Source: a bacterium YEK0313 (GTDB taxonomy: Bacteria; Pseudomonadota; Alphaproteobacteria; Rhizobiales; Phreatobacteraceae). Taken from it: a stretch of 64,000 nucleotides of DNA. Shown one piece after another: positions 1 through 7,975 of this stretch. The stretch lies in NCBI GenBank assembly GCA_000751295.2, contig CCMO02000001.1, positions 3,025,501 through 3,089,500 on the forward strand, written 5' to 3'. Positions within the stretch are counted from its first letter, which is position 1; every line of letters begins with the position of its first letter. Position numbers and translations under genes: made by a program. Below the pieces are notes generated by a model that saw nothing but the letters and a program-made list of their open reading frames with translations, was not told the DNA's origin and did no database searches.

Positions 1-455
1 GGCACAATCGCGGGGCCTCGTTCAGCCTCGATCCGGCAAGCCCGAACGCGCTCAGCCCGGGCAAGCGGCCGTTCCACACGCTCAATCCTGGCCTCTATCT
101 GAAGGGCGGAAGGCCGCATCTGCTTTACGGCACCCAGGGCGCCGACGGCCAGCCGCAGACACTGGCCGCGGTGCTCACCCGGCTGATCGACTACCGGCTC
201 GATCCGCTTTCGGCGCTGGCGCGGCCGCGCTTCCTGCTCGGCCGCACCTTCTCGGATTCGCGCGACAGCCTGAAGCTCGAACAGGATGCCGGGCCGGAGG
301 TTTTCGCCAAGCTCGCCGAGCGCGGCCACGAGATGAGCCCGATTCCGGCGCAGAGCCCGCTTGCCGGCCATCCCGGCGCGATCAGGATCGAGCCGGACGG
401 CACGATGACCGGCGCGCACGATCCGCGCAGCGACGGCCGGGCCCTCGGCCTCTGA
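1..455 (+). CDS. Gamma-glutamyltransferase family protein, C-terminal part (5' end outside window)
   Basis: The open frame (codons from base 3) enters from the left edge and ends at TGA 453-455, leaving about 150 residues. It begins NRGASFSLDP and continues with NALSPGKRPFHTLNPG, the hallmark of the small subunit of gamma-glutamyltransferases, which transfer or hydrolyse gamma-glutamyl groups of glutathione-like substrates. The catalytic threonine lies upstream and cannot be seen. The tail ends in a GAHDPRSDG stretch, as in the complete paralogue at 47237-48832 (GAADPRRDG). The family call is secure; the substrate is not known, because many GGT-like proteins act on other amides or gamma-glutamyl conjugates. 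Confidence 0.85.
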   Translation, partial: HNRGASFSLDPASPNALSPGKRPFHTLNPGLYLKGGRPHLLYGTQGADGQPQTLAAVLTRLIDYRLDPLSALARPRFLLGRTFSDSRDSLKLEQDAGPEVFAKLAERGHEMSPIPAQSPLAGHPGAIRIEPDGTMTGAHDPRSDGRALGL

Positions 456-462
456 GGGCGGC

Positions 463-981
463 TCAGGCGCCTTCCCAATAGGGCAGGCTCTGGTCCTCGC
501 GGCCGATGAACATCATGACCCGGGGCGTGCCGTCCGGTTTCGGCGCGACCTCGGCGAGGAGACCGAAGCGGCCGGTTTCCGGATATTCGGTGATGTCGGG
601 CGATATGCGCGTGCTGACAGCGAGATAGCGCAGCTCCTCGGTGCCGGTATTGACGATCTGGTGGGCGGTCTCCGGCCCGCCCGCCGGGCAGGCGATGATG
701 TCGCCCTGACGGACCGGCCAGGTCTCCGCGCCCAGCCGCAGCTCGCCGGTGCCGCTGAGGATGAAGAACATTTCCTCGTTCACCTGGTGGCTGTGCATCG
801 GAAAGGCGCGCTTTCCCGGGGGCACCGCAGTGATGTTGTAGCCGAGCTTCTTGGCGCCGATGCTCGGGCCGATGAAGGCGACCTTGGCATCGTAGCGCTC
901 GGCCGCGGCGCCGGTCGGTGCTCGATCCGGCGGGCGGGGCAGGAAGGTGAGGGCGTCGAGATTGAGGATGGGGCCGGCCAT
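463..981 (-). CDS. Cupin-domain protein
   Basis: A 172-residue single-domain cupin. Cupin motif 1 is visible at about residues 62-80, with His63, His65 and Glu69/70 as likely metal ligands and a following G(T)GELRLG turn. Motif 2 is at about 93-107, with His107. This is the usual mononuclear metal site of small bicupin-like enzymes and binding proteins. No substrate can be named. The start ATG lies 13 bases after the stop of the upstream minus-strand YdeI-like gene (995-1237), so the two are probably cotranscribed. Convergent with the gamma-glutamyltransferase, 7 bases away. Confidence 0.8.
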   Translation of the reverse strand: MAGPILNLDALTFLPRPPDRAPTGAAAERYDAKVAFIGPSIGAKKLGYNITAVPPGKRAFPMHSHQVNEEMFFILSGTGELRLGAETWPVRQGDIIACPAGGPETAHQIVNTGTEELRYLAVSTRISPDITEYPETGRFGLLAEVAPKPDGTPRVMMFIGREDQSLPYWEGA

Positions 982-994
982 GGTCGTCGTCCTT

Positions 995-1237
995 TCAGCC
1001 GCGATAGGGCATGTTCATGTAGGCGTCGCCACGCGTCAGCTCGTCGAGCATCTGGTCGAGGCGTTTGCGCCGGGTTTCAGGGCGCTTCGCCCTGGTGATC
1101 CAGCCGACATAGTCGTTGCGCTGGTAGGGCGGCCGGGCCGCATAGGCGGCCGTGAGCCCCCGGGCCTCGAGCGCCTCGGTGACGAAATCGGGAATGGGGT
1201 GGATCGCCCGCTTGAGGCGTGACGCCGGATCGCTCAT
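995..1237 (-). CDS. Small YdeI/OmpD-associated family protein
   Basis: A protein of about 80 residues that consists almost entirely of the C-terminal signature of the YdeI/OmdA family: a PPYQRNDYVGWI-type block followed by AKRPETRRKRLDQMLDEL and a final YMNMP. The longer frame to 1282 would add 15 residues without family similarity, and the inner ATG at 1237 leaves a sensible divergent promoter region, so 1237 is preferred. The molecular function is unknown; members have been linked to bacteriocin and peptide resistance. A larger family member lies at 3449-4042. Probably cotranscribed with the cupin gene downstream. Confidence 0.75.
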   Translation of the reverse strand: MSDPASRLKRAIHPIPDFVTEALEARGLTAAYAARPPYQRNDYVGWITRAKRPETRRKRLDQMLDELTRGDAYMNMPYRG

Positions 1238-1298
1238 CGCATGCCTGCCAGTGTACGAGCCGGTCGATCGGCCCCGAAGCACAATAGCCGCTCATACC

Positions 1299-1314
1299 TG
1301 TCAGTTCGTGTCAG
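1299..1314. promoter_or_regulatory. Direct repeat TGTCAG-N4-TGTCAG, candidate operator
   Basis: Two TGTCAG hexamers start 10 bp apart (1299-1304 and 1309-1314), one helical turn, inside the divergent region between the YdeI-like gene and the WYL regulator. A TTTATAA stretch follows at about 1319, a possible -10 for the regulator. YafY/WYL regulators commonly sit beside their own binding sites, so autoregulation is inferred. Confidence 0.35.
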
Positions 1315-1335
1315 GTTTGTTTATAAGCCCGCGTC

Positions 1336-2307
1336 ATGCGCGCGAGCCGGCTCCTGTCCATTCTCACCACCCTCCAGGCGCGCGGCCAGGTGACCGCTCC
1401 GGCGCTCGCCGAGGCGCTGGAGGTTTCGGTGTGCACGATTTATCGCGACATCGACGCGCTGAGCGCTGCCGGCGTGCCGGTTTATGCCGAGCGCGGTGCG
1501 GAAGGCGGCTACCGGCTCGTCGACGGCTATCGGGTGCGGCTCAACGGCCTGTCGCCGCGCGAGGCGGAAGCGCTGTTCCTGAGCGGGCTCGGCGATGCCG
1601 CCGACGATCTCGGTCTCGGCGCGGCCGCCGCCGCCGCGCAGACCAAGCTGCTGGCGGCCTTGCCGCAGGACCAGAGGGCCAGTGCCGAGCAGATGCGGGC
1701 CCGTTTCCATCTCGACGCACCGGGCTGGTTCACCGACGCCGACCGGCCCGCGCATCTCGGTCCCATCGCCGATGCGGTCTGGCGCCAGCGCCGGCTCAGG
1801 ATCCGCTACCGGAGCTGGAAGGGCGAGGTCGAGCGGACGGTCGACCCGCTCGGCATCGTCATGAAGGCCGGAGCGTGGTATGTGGTCGGTGCGGTCGACG
1901 GGAGCGTGCGGACCTTCCGCATCGGCCGGGTCGAGGCGCTCGAGGTCATTGCCGAAAGTTTCACGCGGCCTGCCGGCTTCGATCTCGCGGCCTATTGGAA
2001 GGCCTCGACCGAACGGCTGGATGCCGAGCTCTATCCGCATGTCGCGGTCGTCCGGCTATCGCCGCTCGGCCTGCGCATCCTGATGTCGGTCAGCCCGCCT
2101 TTCGTGCGAGCCGGACTGGAGCTCGATGCGCCCGGGGCGGCTGGCTGGCGCCAGGGCCGCCTGCCGGTCGGGCCATATCGCCAGGCGGTCTATGACCTTG
2201 CGCGGCTAGGCCCGGAGGTCGAGGTGCTGCAGCCGGCGGAACTGCGCGCCGGTCTTGCCGATCTGCTCGGGCGGGCGGCGGAGCTTTATCGCCCCGGGCG
2301 CGTCTAG
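1336..2307 (+). CDS. YafY-type HTH/WYL transcriptional regulator
   Basis: A 323-residue DeoR/YafY-class regulator. Residues 1-60 form the winged helix (LLSILTTLQARG, then TAPALAEALEVSVCTIYRDI). About 135-215 form the WYL domain, with its characteristic RIRYRSWKGE strand and the PLGIVMKAGAWYVVG segment. A C-terminal WCX-like extension covers about 235-315. WYL domains bind small ligands or nucleic acid and gate DNA binding. The ATG at 1336 begins directly at the HTH. Divergent from the YdeI/cupin pair, which is its likely target together with itself. Confidence 0.9.
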   Translation: MRASRLLSILTTLQARGQVTAPALAEALEVSVCTIYRDIDALSAAGVPVYAERGAEGGYRLVDGYRVRLNGLSPREAEALFLSGLGDAADDLGLGAAAAAAQTKLLAALPQDQRASAEQMRARFHLDAPGWFTDADRPAHLGPIADAVWRQRRLRIRYRSWKGEVERTVDPLGIVMKAGAWYVVGAVDGSVRTFRIGRVEALEVIAESFTRPAGFDLAAYWKASTERLDAELYPHVAVVRLSPLGLRILMSVSPPFVRAGLELDAPGAAGWRQGRLPVGPYRQAVYDLARLGPEVEVLQPAELRAGLADLLGRAAELYRPGRV

Positions 2308-2324
2308 CGCGTCCTGAGCGGCGA

Positions 2325-2954
2325 TCAGGGGGCCTTGCGCGCACGCCGGGCCTGATATGCCCGGCGCACCCTTTCGCGGTTGCCGCAGATGTCGTCGGAA
2401 CACCAGATGCGTGATCGATTGGCCGTGTGATCGAGAAAGACGGCGTCGCAGGCCTGCGCCTGGCAGCGCCGGAGCCGGGCGAAATCGTCGGAGGCGAGCA
2501 GCGGCGCCAGGGTCCAGAGCACCGGCCGCAGGGGCTCGTCGAGGGCATCGCCCGGCAGGTGGAAGGCGAAGCCGCTGCGCCCCTCGGCCGGGCGGATCAG
2601 TGGCGGCGTTGCGAGGCGCCCGAGCCATCGGTTCAGCGGCGACAGCGCGGATGCCGGATCGGCGCCGTCGGCGGCGGCATCGGCCAGCACGCGGATCGCG
2701 GCACGCAAGGCGAGCGCATCGCGGAAGACGGCGGCGGCTGCGTCCGGCTCCGCTTCGGCCTGCCGCCCGAGCTTTGCATATGCGGTCGCACCCACGAGAC
2801 CGCGCGCCGCGCTCCAGGTGAGAAGCGAACCGTAGCCTTCCAGAAATTCCCGCTCGTTCGCGGCGCCCGGCCGGTCCAGCGTGTTGATGAAGTCGAGGCA
2901 CAGCGCGCCGCCGACGAAACGCAGGGGCCAGGACGGCGGGAACGTTTCGGTCAT
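2325..2954 (-). CDS. CGNR zinc-finger (ABATE-domain) regulator
   Basis: A 209-residue protein. The N-terminal ABATE domain (about 1-145) opens with the typical GGALCLDFINT element. The C-terminal CGNR zinc finger (about 160-200) carries C-x3-C, a DAVFLDHTANRSRIWC segment and the CGNR tetrad, with the Cys residues as zinc ligands. These proteins are regarded as stress-linked transcription factors. The start ATG at 2954 precedes the ABATE domain by about 10 residues. It is divergent from the monooxygenase/YdeI pair at 3075-4042, with an inverted repeat between them that may be its operator. Confidence 0.88.
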   Translation of the reverse strand: MTETFPPSWPLRFVGGALCLDFINTLDRPGAANEREFLEGYGSLLTWSAARGLVGATAYAKLGRQAEAEPDAAAAVFRDALALRAAIRVLADAAADGADPASALSPLNRWLGRLATPPLIRPAEGRSGFAFHLPGDALDEPLRPVLWTLAPLLASDDFARLRRCQAQACDAVFLDHTANRSRIWCSDDICGNRERVRRAYQARRARKAP

Positions 2955-2977
2955 CGAAAGTGAATGCCCTCATGTTG

Positions 2978-2997
2978 CTAATGGTTGTGGCCATTAG
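2978..2997. promoter_or_regulatory. Inverted repeat CTAATGG-N6-CCATTAG, candidate CGNR operator
   Basis: Seven-base perfect arms (2978-2984 and 2991-2997) around TTGTGG. They lie 24 bp before the CGNR start and 78 bp before the divergent monooxygenase-like gene, in a locally AT-rich patch. The position fits an operator controlling both directions; that the CGNR protein binds it is inference. Confidence 0.45.
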
Positions 2998-3074
2998 TAT
3001 GGTTCGAGCCGGCGTTCGGAGCAAGTCCAGGCGTCGAACGCCGTCAACGACGTGATGCTCAGGGAGCTTGCGAC

Positions 3075-3449
3075 ATGGCACAGGATGTTTCGACGACCGG
3101 CGCCGGCATCGTCCGGATCTGGCGCGGCAGGACGGTGGCGGCACGCGCCGACGCCTATGAGCGTTATCTCCACGACGAGGGCCTGCCGGATCTGCGCAAG
3201 CACGCGCTCGGCGTGCAGATGCTCAGGCAGGACCGGGACGGCGAGAGCGATTTCGTCGTCATGTCCTTCTGGCCGGATATCGGCGCCATGTCGCGCTTCG
3301 CCGGGCCCGATCCGCGGCGGATCCGGCACCTTGCGGAGGACGCCGATTATCTTGTGGAACTGCCCGATGCGGTGGAGATCTTCGAGGTGAAGGCCAGTAC
3401 CCTGCCGCCGCCTTTCGCCAAGGCCTATGCGCCCGGAGACATGCGCTGA
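3075..3449 (+). CDS. ABM/Dabb-like ferredoxin-fold protein (antibiotic biosynthesis monooxygenase type)
   Basis: A 124-residue protein with the alternating strand-helix pattern of small ferredoxin-like monooxygenases: IVRIWRG at the start, YERYLHDEGLPDL, a GVQMLRQ strand and FVVMSFWPDIGAM, then a C-terminal VEIFEV strand. The start at 3075 is chosen over the upstream 2985 codon because AGGGAG (3061-3066) precedes it and the fold begins about 12 residues in. The stop overlaps the next gene by one base (TGATG), so the pair is translationally coupled. The substrate is unknown and catalytic activity is not assured. Confidence 0.7.
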   Translation: MAQDVSTTGAGIVRIWRGRTVAARADAYERYLHDEGLPDLRKHALGVQMLRQDRDGESDFVVMSFWPDIGAMSRFAGPDPRRIRHLAEDADYLVELPDAVEIFEVKASTLPPPFAKAYAPGDMR

Positions 3450-4042
3450 TGCCGCCGATCAAGGTGGACCCCGACAAGGTTTTTGAGTTCGAGAATGCGG
3501 CCAGCTTCTACGACTGGCTCGGGGCCCATCACGACCGGCAGGACGAGGTCTGGATCAGGATCCACAAGGTCGGCTCCGGCTTGCCGTCGATCACCCCGAA
3601 GGAGGCGATCGACGCGGCGCTCTGCTGGGGCTGGATCGACGCGGTGCGCAAGAGCCTCGACGCTACGAGCTACCTGCAGCGCTACACGCCGCGCGGCAGG
3701 AAAAGCATCTGGAGCCAGATCAATGTCGACAATGTCGCCCGGCTGGTGGCGGAAGGGCGCATGACCGAGCACGGCCTGCGCGAGGTCGCGGCGGCCAAGG
3801 CCGACGGGCGCTGGGACAAGGCCTACAAGAGCGGCAAGAACCTGGCGATTCCCGACGATCTTCAGGCCGCGATCGACGCCTATCCCGCGGCGCGGGCCAT
3901 GCTGCCGCGCCTGAGCGCGCAGAACCGTTTCGCCCTGGCTTTCCGCGTGCACAACATGAAGACCGAGGCGGGGCGCAAGAAGAAGATCGCCGATTTCGTG
4001 GCCATGCTGGCGCGCGGCGAGACGATCTATCCGCAGCGCTAG
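3449..4042 (+). CDS. YdeI/OmpD-associated family protein
   Basis: A 197-residue member of the YdeI (OmdA) family. Residues 12-60 give the signature FYDWLGAHHDRQDEVWIRIHK and the AIDAALCWGWIDAV block; about 65-90 give YLQRYTPRGRKSIWS, and the C-terminal domain ends with a KKKIADFVAMLARG motif. Members occur beside small enzymes of unknown role and have been connected with antimicrobial-peptide resistance. Coupled to the preceding ABM-like gene by a TGATG overlap. Convergent with the arginase-fold gene, 132 bases away, a gap in which I see only a weak CCGGA/TCCGG hairpin. Confidence 0.85.
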   Translation: MPPIKVDPDKVFEFENAASFYDWLGAHHDRQDEVWIRIHKVGSGLPSITPKEAIDAALCWGWIDAVRKSLDATSYLQRYTPRGRKSIWSQINVDNVARLVAEGRMTEHGLREVAAAKADGRWDKAYKSGKNLAIPDDLQAAIDAYPAARAMLPRLSAQNRFALAFRVHNMKTEAGRKKKIADFVAMLARGETIYPQR

Positions 4043-4174
4043 GACGTCGTGTATTACCGCGTGGCTCGACCTCGCGTCGGCGCGCCGCGATCCGCCGAAG
4101 ACGTGCATGACAGGATCGCGTGGCCGGCTGAGGCGGTCTGCGCGCTGTTGCGCCGGAAGCCGGATTTGTCCGGT

Positions 4175-5068
4175 TCAGGGCGCGGCCGATCCGAGCGCTG
4201 CAGCCAGCACGTCCGCCAGGCCACGTCCGGCGCTGCCGTCCGCGTCAAGGCGCGGATTGTAGATCGTGATTTCCAGGCCGACGGCCTTGCCGCTCGCCAG
4301 GGCGAAGCGAAGCGCGACGCCGAGCTCGTCCCATGACAATCCGTCCGGCACGCGAAAATCGACGGCCGGCATGAGGGCGTCGTCGAGGCAATCGGCGTCG
4401 AGATGGACGAAGAAGCCGTCGAGTCCGGCACGGGTCAGGTGCTCGACAGCTTCGCGCGCGGCGGCTGCGATGCCCATCGCGCGTATCGCAGGAAGGTCAA
4501 TCGCCTTGAGCTCCCCGGGAAGCGGCGGGCTGCCATATTCCTTCTGATCCTTGTGATCGCGGTACGCGAAGGCGACGGCATCTTCGGAGCGGACGAGGGG
4601 ACCGCGGCCTTCGATGTCGGTCAGGAGCGGCGGGCCGTGGCCGGTGACGAAGGCGAGGTCCATCGAGGCGCCCTCGCCATTGGGTTCCTGTTCGGGCTGG
4701 AAGAAATCGGCATTGCCGTCGATGAAGAGCAGGCCGTAGCGACCGCGCCGTCGAAACGCCAGCATCGAGCCCAGCAGGATCGTGCAATCGCCGCCGAGCA
4801 CCACCGGACATTCGCGCGCATCGAGCACCGCTTCCACCGCATTGGCGAGCTCGGGCGACCATGCTGCGATCGCCCCGGCGTTCAGGATGCCGGTCTCCGG
4901 ATCGGGCATCGGATCCTTCGCGGGCACCGTCAGTCGCGCGGCCCGCCGCGCATGGATGCGCTCGGCAAGACCGAGGTCCAGCAGGCGGTCCGGCAGGCCC
5001 TCGACGCCGTCGCTCGCCAGTCCCAGCGTGGAAGGTGCTTCGACAATCGCATAGGGACGCGCTGGCAT
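4175..5068 (-). CDS. Arginase/agmatinase-fold protein with altered metal ligands
   Basis: A 297-residue ureohydrolase-fold protein. Positions equivalent to the binuclear Mn site are visible but modified: GGDC at 92-95 (usual GGDH), DGNAD at 117-121 (usual DAHAD) and DADCLDD at 224-230 (usual DxD). A GLEIT block follows at about 264-268. Cys95 instead of His occurs in some arginase-family branches, but Asn119 in place of the bridging-region His is unusual. Asp117, Asp121, Asp224 and Asp226 remain. It may act on another guanidine or amide, or be weakly active. Start ATG 5068, 19 bases after the VOC stop; probably cotranscribed with it. Confidence 0.75.
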   Translation of the reverse strand: MPARPYAIVEAPSTLGLASDGVEGLPDRLLDLGLAERIHARRAARLTVPAKDPMPDPETGILNAGAIAAWSPELANAVEAVLDARECPVVLGGDCTILLGSMLAFRRRGRYGLLFIDGNADFFQPEQEPNGEGASMDLAFVTGHGPPLLTDIEGRGPLVRSEDAVAFAYRDHKDQKEYGSPPLPGELKAIDLPAIRAMGIAAAAREAVEHLTRAGLDGFFVHLDADCLDDALMPAVDFRVPDGLSWDELGVALRFALASGKAVGLEITIYNPRLDADGSAGRGLADVLAAALGSAAP

Positions 5069-5086
5069 CTGTGCCTCCGCCGGCGA

Positions 5087-5464
5087 CTATTTCGCGGAGT
5101 AGGTCACGGCTTCGATCTTATGGCCGTCGGGATCGCGGACGAACGCCGCGTAATAGTTGGCATCGTAATGTGGCCGCGGCCCCGGCGGGCCATCGTCGCT
5201 GCCACCATGCTCCAATGCTGCCGCGTAAAATCGCTGCACCATCGAACGGTCCTCGACGGCAAAGGCAATATGGGATCCGTTGCCCACGGTCGCCGGCTTT
5301 CCATCGATCGGAACCTGGACGCTGAAGTGAAAGGTGCCGCTTCCGTAACCCAGCCCGCCCGCGTCCTCGGCCATCGGCGCGAGGCCGACGATGGGCAGAA
5401 CGGCATCGTAGAATCGCTTCGAACGCCCGACATCGTTCATCCCGACCGAGACGTGATGAATCAC
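5087..5464 (-). CDS. VOC (glyoxalase/bleomycin-resistance) family protein
   Basis: About 125 residues, starting at GTG 5464, with GGAGG five bases upstream. The alternative frame to 5542 adds Arg-rich sequence with no family similarity. The beta-alpha-beta-beta-beta repeat begins IHHVSVGMND, with SKRFYDAVL following; the second half has HIAFAV and ends FVRDPDGHKIEAV, the standard VOC closing strand with its metal-ligand Glu. Likely a metal-dependent lyase or dioxygenase-like protein of unknown substrate. The arginase-fold gene follows on the same strand after 18 bases. Confidence 0.85.
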   Translation of the reverse strand: MIHHVSVGMNDVGRSKRFYDAVLPIVGLAPMAEDAGGLGYGSGTFHFSVQVPIDGKPATVGNGSHIAFAVEDRSMVQRFYAAALEHGGSDDGPPGPRPHYDANYYAAFVRDPDGHKIEAVTYSAK

Positions 5465-5629
5465 GACTGCCTCCGTTCCGGCCTTGCGTCGAGGCCCTCG
5501 GGACCTGCAGCGACGCTGGCGGCGTGCCTTGTAGGCGCTCATGCCTGTCGGCCGGCGGCAGAGGCCCTGCCGCCGGCACCGGATACCGACCAGGCGGAGC
5601 CGCCGATGGCGGCTCCGCGGTCCGGGCGG

Positions 5630-5836
5630 TTACGACCAGGTCTGCCGGCCGTACCAAGTATCCACGTCGGCTTTTACGCGGTCTTTCGCCAGGCCATAGC
5701 GTTCCTGGATCTTACCTTCGAGCTGATCGCGCTTGCCGGCAATGACGTCGAGGTCGTCGTCTGTGAGCTTGCCCCACTGTTCCTTGATCTTGCCCTTGAC
5801 CTGTTTCCAGTTTCCTTCGACACGATTCCAGTCCAT
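5630..5836 (-). CDS. CsbD family stress-response protein
   Basis: A 68-residue hydrophilic protein with the CsbD signature: it opens MDWNRVEGNWKQVKGKIKEQWGK (in two blocks), then LTDDDLDVIAGKRDQLEGKIQERYG, and ends in a DVDTWYGRQ tail. CsbD proteins accumulate under general stress; their biochemical activity is unknown. Length is normal for the family. Upstream, 227 bases separate it from the divergent DyP-encapsulin genes, so the two stress units may share a regulatory region. Confidence 0.92.
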   Translation of the reverse strand: MDWNRVEGNWKQVKGKIKEQWGKLTDDDLDVIAGKRDQLEGKIQERYGLAKDRVKADVDTWYGRQTWS

Positions 5837-6063
5837 CGCTCACCTCACTGGTTAGGCTACGAGTGACCAACGGTTTCGCGGTCCGATGGTTCACTCGCCA
5901 GTCGCGACATTTCATCCCGGACGCCGCGTCTCCGTTTTTTCGTGCGAGGGCGGCGAGAGGCGGGCGGTCGCCCTTCCCATGGCGGTCGCGCTGGGCGATC
6001 ATCGGCCGAGATGGTCCGGGCGACCGGCATGGTTTCGAGCAAAGACTGCCCAGCAGGTCGTCC

Positions 6064-7149
6064 ATGGAGTCAGGCGTGCCTTCCGTGATCTCGCAGCCGG
6101 TCGTGGCGGCGCTGACACGTTCCGCGATGTTTCTCGTCGTGACGATCAATCCCGGCCCGGGGCCCGAGACCGCCGTGCGGGCGCTGTGCGCCGATCTTTC
6201 GGGGCTGCTGCGGGCCGTCGGCTTCCGCGACCTGGCCGGCAACCTCTCCTGCGTCATGGCCTTCGGCTCGCAAGCCTGGGACCGGCTCTTCGACGGACCG
6301 AGGCCGAGGGACCTGCACCCGTTCCGCGAGATCCGGGGCGTGCACCATGCCGTCTCGACGCCCGGCGACATCCTGTTCCATATCCGCGCGACGAAACGGA
6401 TGGACCTGTGCTTCGAGCTGGCGCGCCAGATCATGATCCGGCTCGACGGCGCGGTCACCGCGGTCGACGAGGTCCATGGCTTCAGCTATTTCGACGACCG
6501 CGACCTGATCGGCTTCGTCGACGGCACCGAGAACCCGGCGGGCCACGACGCGGTCAAGGCAGCCATCATCGGCGACGAGGATCCGCCCTTCGCCGGCGGC
6601 AGCTATGTCATCGTGCAGAAATACCTGCATGACCTTGCCGGCTGGGACAGGCTGCCGGTCGAGGAGCAGGAGAACATCGTTGGCCGCCACAAGCTGTCCG
6701 ACATCGAGCAGGACGATGCGGTCAAGAAGCCCTATGCCCACAATGTGCTGACCAGCATCACCGAGAATGGCGAGCCGCTCGAGATCCTTCGCGACAACAT
6801 GCCCTTCGGCAAGGTCGGGACGGGCGAGTTCGGCACCTATTTCATCGGCTATGCGCGCTCTCCCAGCCGAATCGAGCGCATGCTGGAGAACATGTTCGTC
6901 GGCTCGCCGCCCGGGGTCTATGACCGGCTGCTCGACTTCAGCCGCGCGGTGACCGGTTCGCTGTTCTTCGTGCCGACCGCGACCTTCCTCGACGGGGTCG
7001 TCGTGGACGCGGCGCCCGCCGCACCGGCCGCCGACGACCTGCCTGGCTCCGAATCCGACATCCGGGCGGCGACCGCCGCATCATCCAAGCGTCCGGGCGA
7101 CGGTTCGCTCGGCATCGGCTCCCTGAAGAACGAGGCCGGCCATGAATAA
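6064..7149 (+). CDS. DyP-type haem peroxidase with encapsulin-targeting tail
   Basis: A 361-residue B-class dye-decolourising peroxidase that reduces H2O2 with a haem cofactor. GFVDGTENP at 150-158 carries catalytic Asp153; His226 in the KKPYAHNV segment is the likely proximal haem ligand, and Arg243 the distal Arg. After the catalytic domain (about 310) comes an Ala/Pro-rich linker, then DGSLGIGSLK at 346-355, the known cargo-loading peptide for encapsulin shells. The start at 6064 is preferred over 5863 because the earlier 67 codons lack similarity. The last eight bases overlap the encapsulin gene, so shell and cargo are coexpressed. Confidence 0.93.
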   Translation: MESGVPSVISQPVVAALTRSAMFLVVTINPGPGPETAVRALCADLSGLLRAVGFRDLAGNLSCVMAFGSQAWDRLFDGPRPRDLHPFREIRGVHHAVSTPGDILFHIRATKRMDLCFELARQIMIRLDGAVTAVDEVHGFSYFDDRDLIGFVDGTENPAGHDAVKAAIIGDEDPPFAGGSYVIVQKYLHDLAGWDRLPVEEQENIVGRHKLSDIEQDDAVKKPYAHNVLTSITENGEPLEILRDNMPFGKVGTGEFGTYFIGYARSPSRIERMLENMFVGSPPGVYDRLLDFSRAVTGSLFFVPTATFLDGVVVDAAPAAPAADDLPGSESDIRAATAASSKRPGDGSLGIGSLKNEAGHE

Positions 7150-7954
7150 CCTGCATCGGGATCTGGCTCCCATTTCCGAAAGCGCCTGGGCGGAGATCGA
7201 GGAGGAGGCCGCGCGAACCTTGAAGCGCCATCTCGCCGCGCGCCGCGTCGTCGATGTCGTCGGTCCTGGCGGCAGCGCGCTCGCCGCCGTCGGCACCGGG
7301 CATTCGCGGCGGATCGATGGACCGGAGGAGGGCGTCGGCGCCGTCCTGCGCGAGGCCAGGGCGCTGGTCGAGCTCAGGGTTCCCTTCACGCTGACGCGTG
7401 AGGCGATCGACGATGTCGAGCGCGGCTCGAGCGATTCCGACTGGGACGCCGTGAAGGATGCGGCCCGCAGGATCGCCTATGCCGAGGATCGGGCGGTCTT
7501 CGAGGGTTATGCAGCGGCCGGCATCCAGGGCATCCGCGAGGGCAGCAGCAATGCCGCCGTCGCCTTGCCCGCCGCACCGTCAGCCTGGCCGGCCGCTGTC
7601 GCGCGGGCGGTCGGGGACCTCAGGCTCGCCGGCTGCAACGGTCCTTACGCGCTCGTTCTCGGCGCCGACAGCTACACCGCCGCGAGCGGCGGCAATGAGG
7701 ACGGCTATCCGATCTTTCACCACATCGAGCGCATCGTCGACGGCGGCGTGATCTGGGCGCCGGCGCTCCGCGGCGGCTTCGTGCTGACCACGCGCGGTGG
7801 CGATTTCGAGCTCGCTGTCGGCCAGGACATATCGATCGGCTATCTCAGCCATTCCGCCACCACGGTCGAGCTCTATCTCCAAGAGAGCTTCACCTTCCGC
7901 GTGCTGACCTCGGAAGCCGCGGTGGCGCTGCCGGCGGCTCCGGCGAGCACGTGA
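7142..7954 (+). CDS. Encapsulin nanocompartment shell protein (linocin M18 family)
   Basis: A 270-residue HK97-fold encapsulin. The N-terminus (NNLHRDLAPISESAWAEIEEEAARTLKRHLAARR) and the following VVDVVGP are typical; the mid-region ALVELRVPFTLTREAIDDVERG and the DSDWDAVKDAARRIAYAEDRAVFEGY helix are characteristic, and the C-terminal part has the ELAVGQDISIGY and LYLQESFTFRV strands. It self-assembles into an icosahedral protein shell that packages the DyP peroxidase encoded immediately upstream through the latter's C-terminal peptide. The length equals the usual family size. Together they form an oxidative-stress compartment. Confidence 0.95.
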   Translation: MNNLHRDLAPISESAWAEIEEEAARTLKRHLAARRVVDVVGPGGSALAAVGTGHSRRIDGPEEGVGAVLREARALVELRVPFTLTREAIDDVERGSSDSDWDAVKDAARRIAYAEDRAVFEGYAAAGIQGIREGSSNAAVALPAAPSAWPAAVARAVGDLRLAGCNGPYALVLGADSYTAASGGNEDGYPIFHHIERIVDGGVIWAPALRGGFVLTTRGGDFELAVGQDISIGYLSHSATTVELYLQESFTFRVLTSEAAVALPAAPAST

Positions 7955-7975
7955 GCCGGGCCGGCGCAACGGCGC

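Noticed and set aside
5857..6042. 61-codon minus-strand frame between CsbD and DyP
   Set aside because: No ribosome site, no similarity, Arg/Pro-rich; probably part of the divergent regulatory region.
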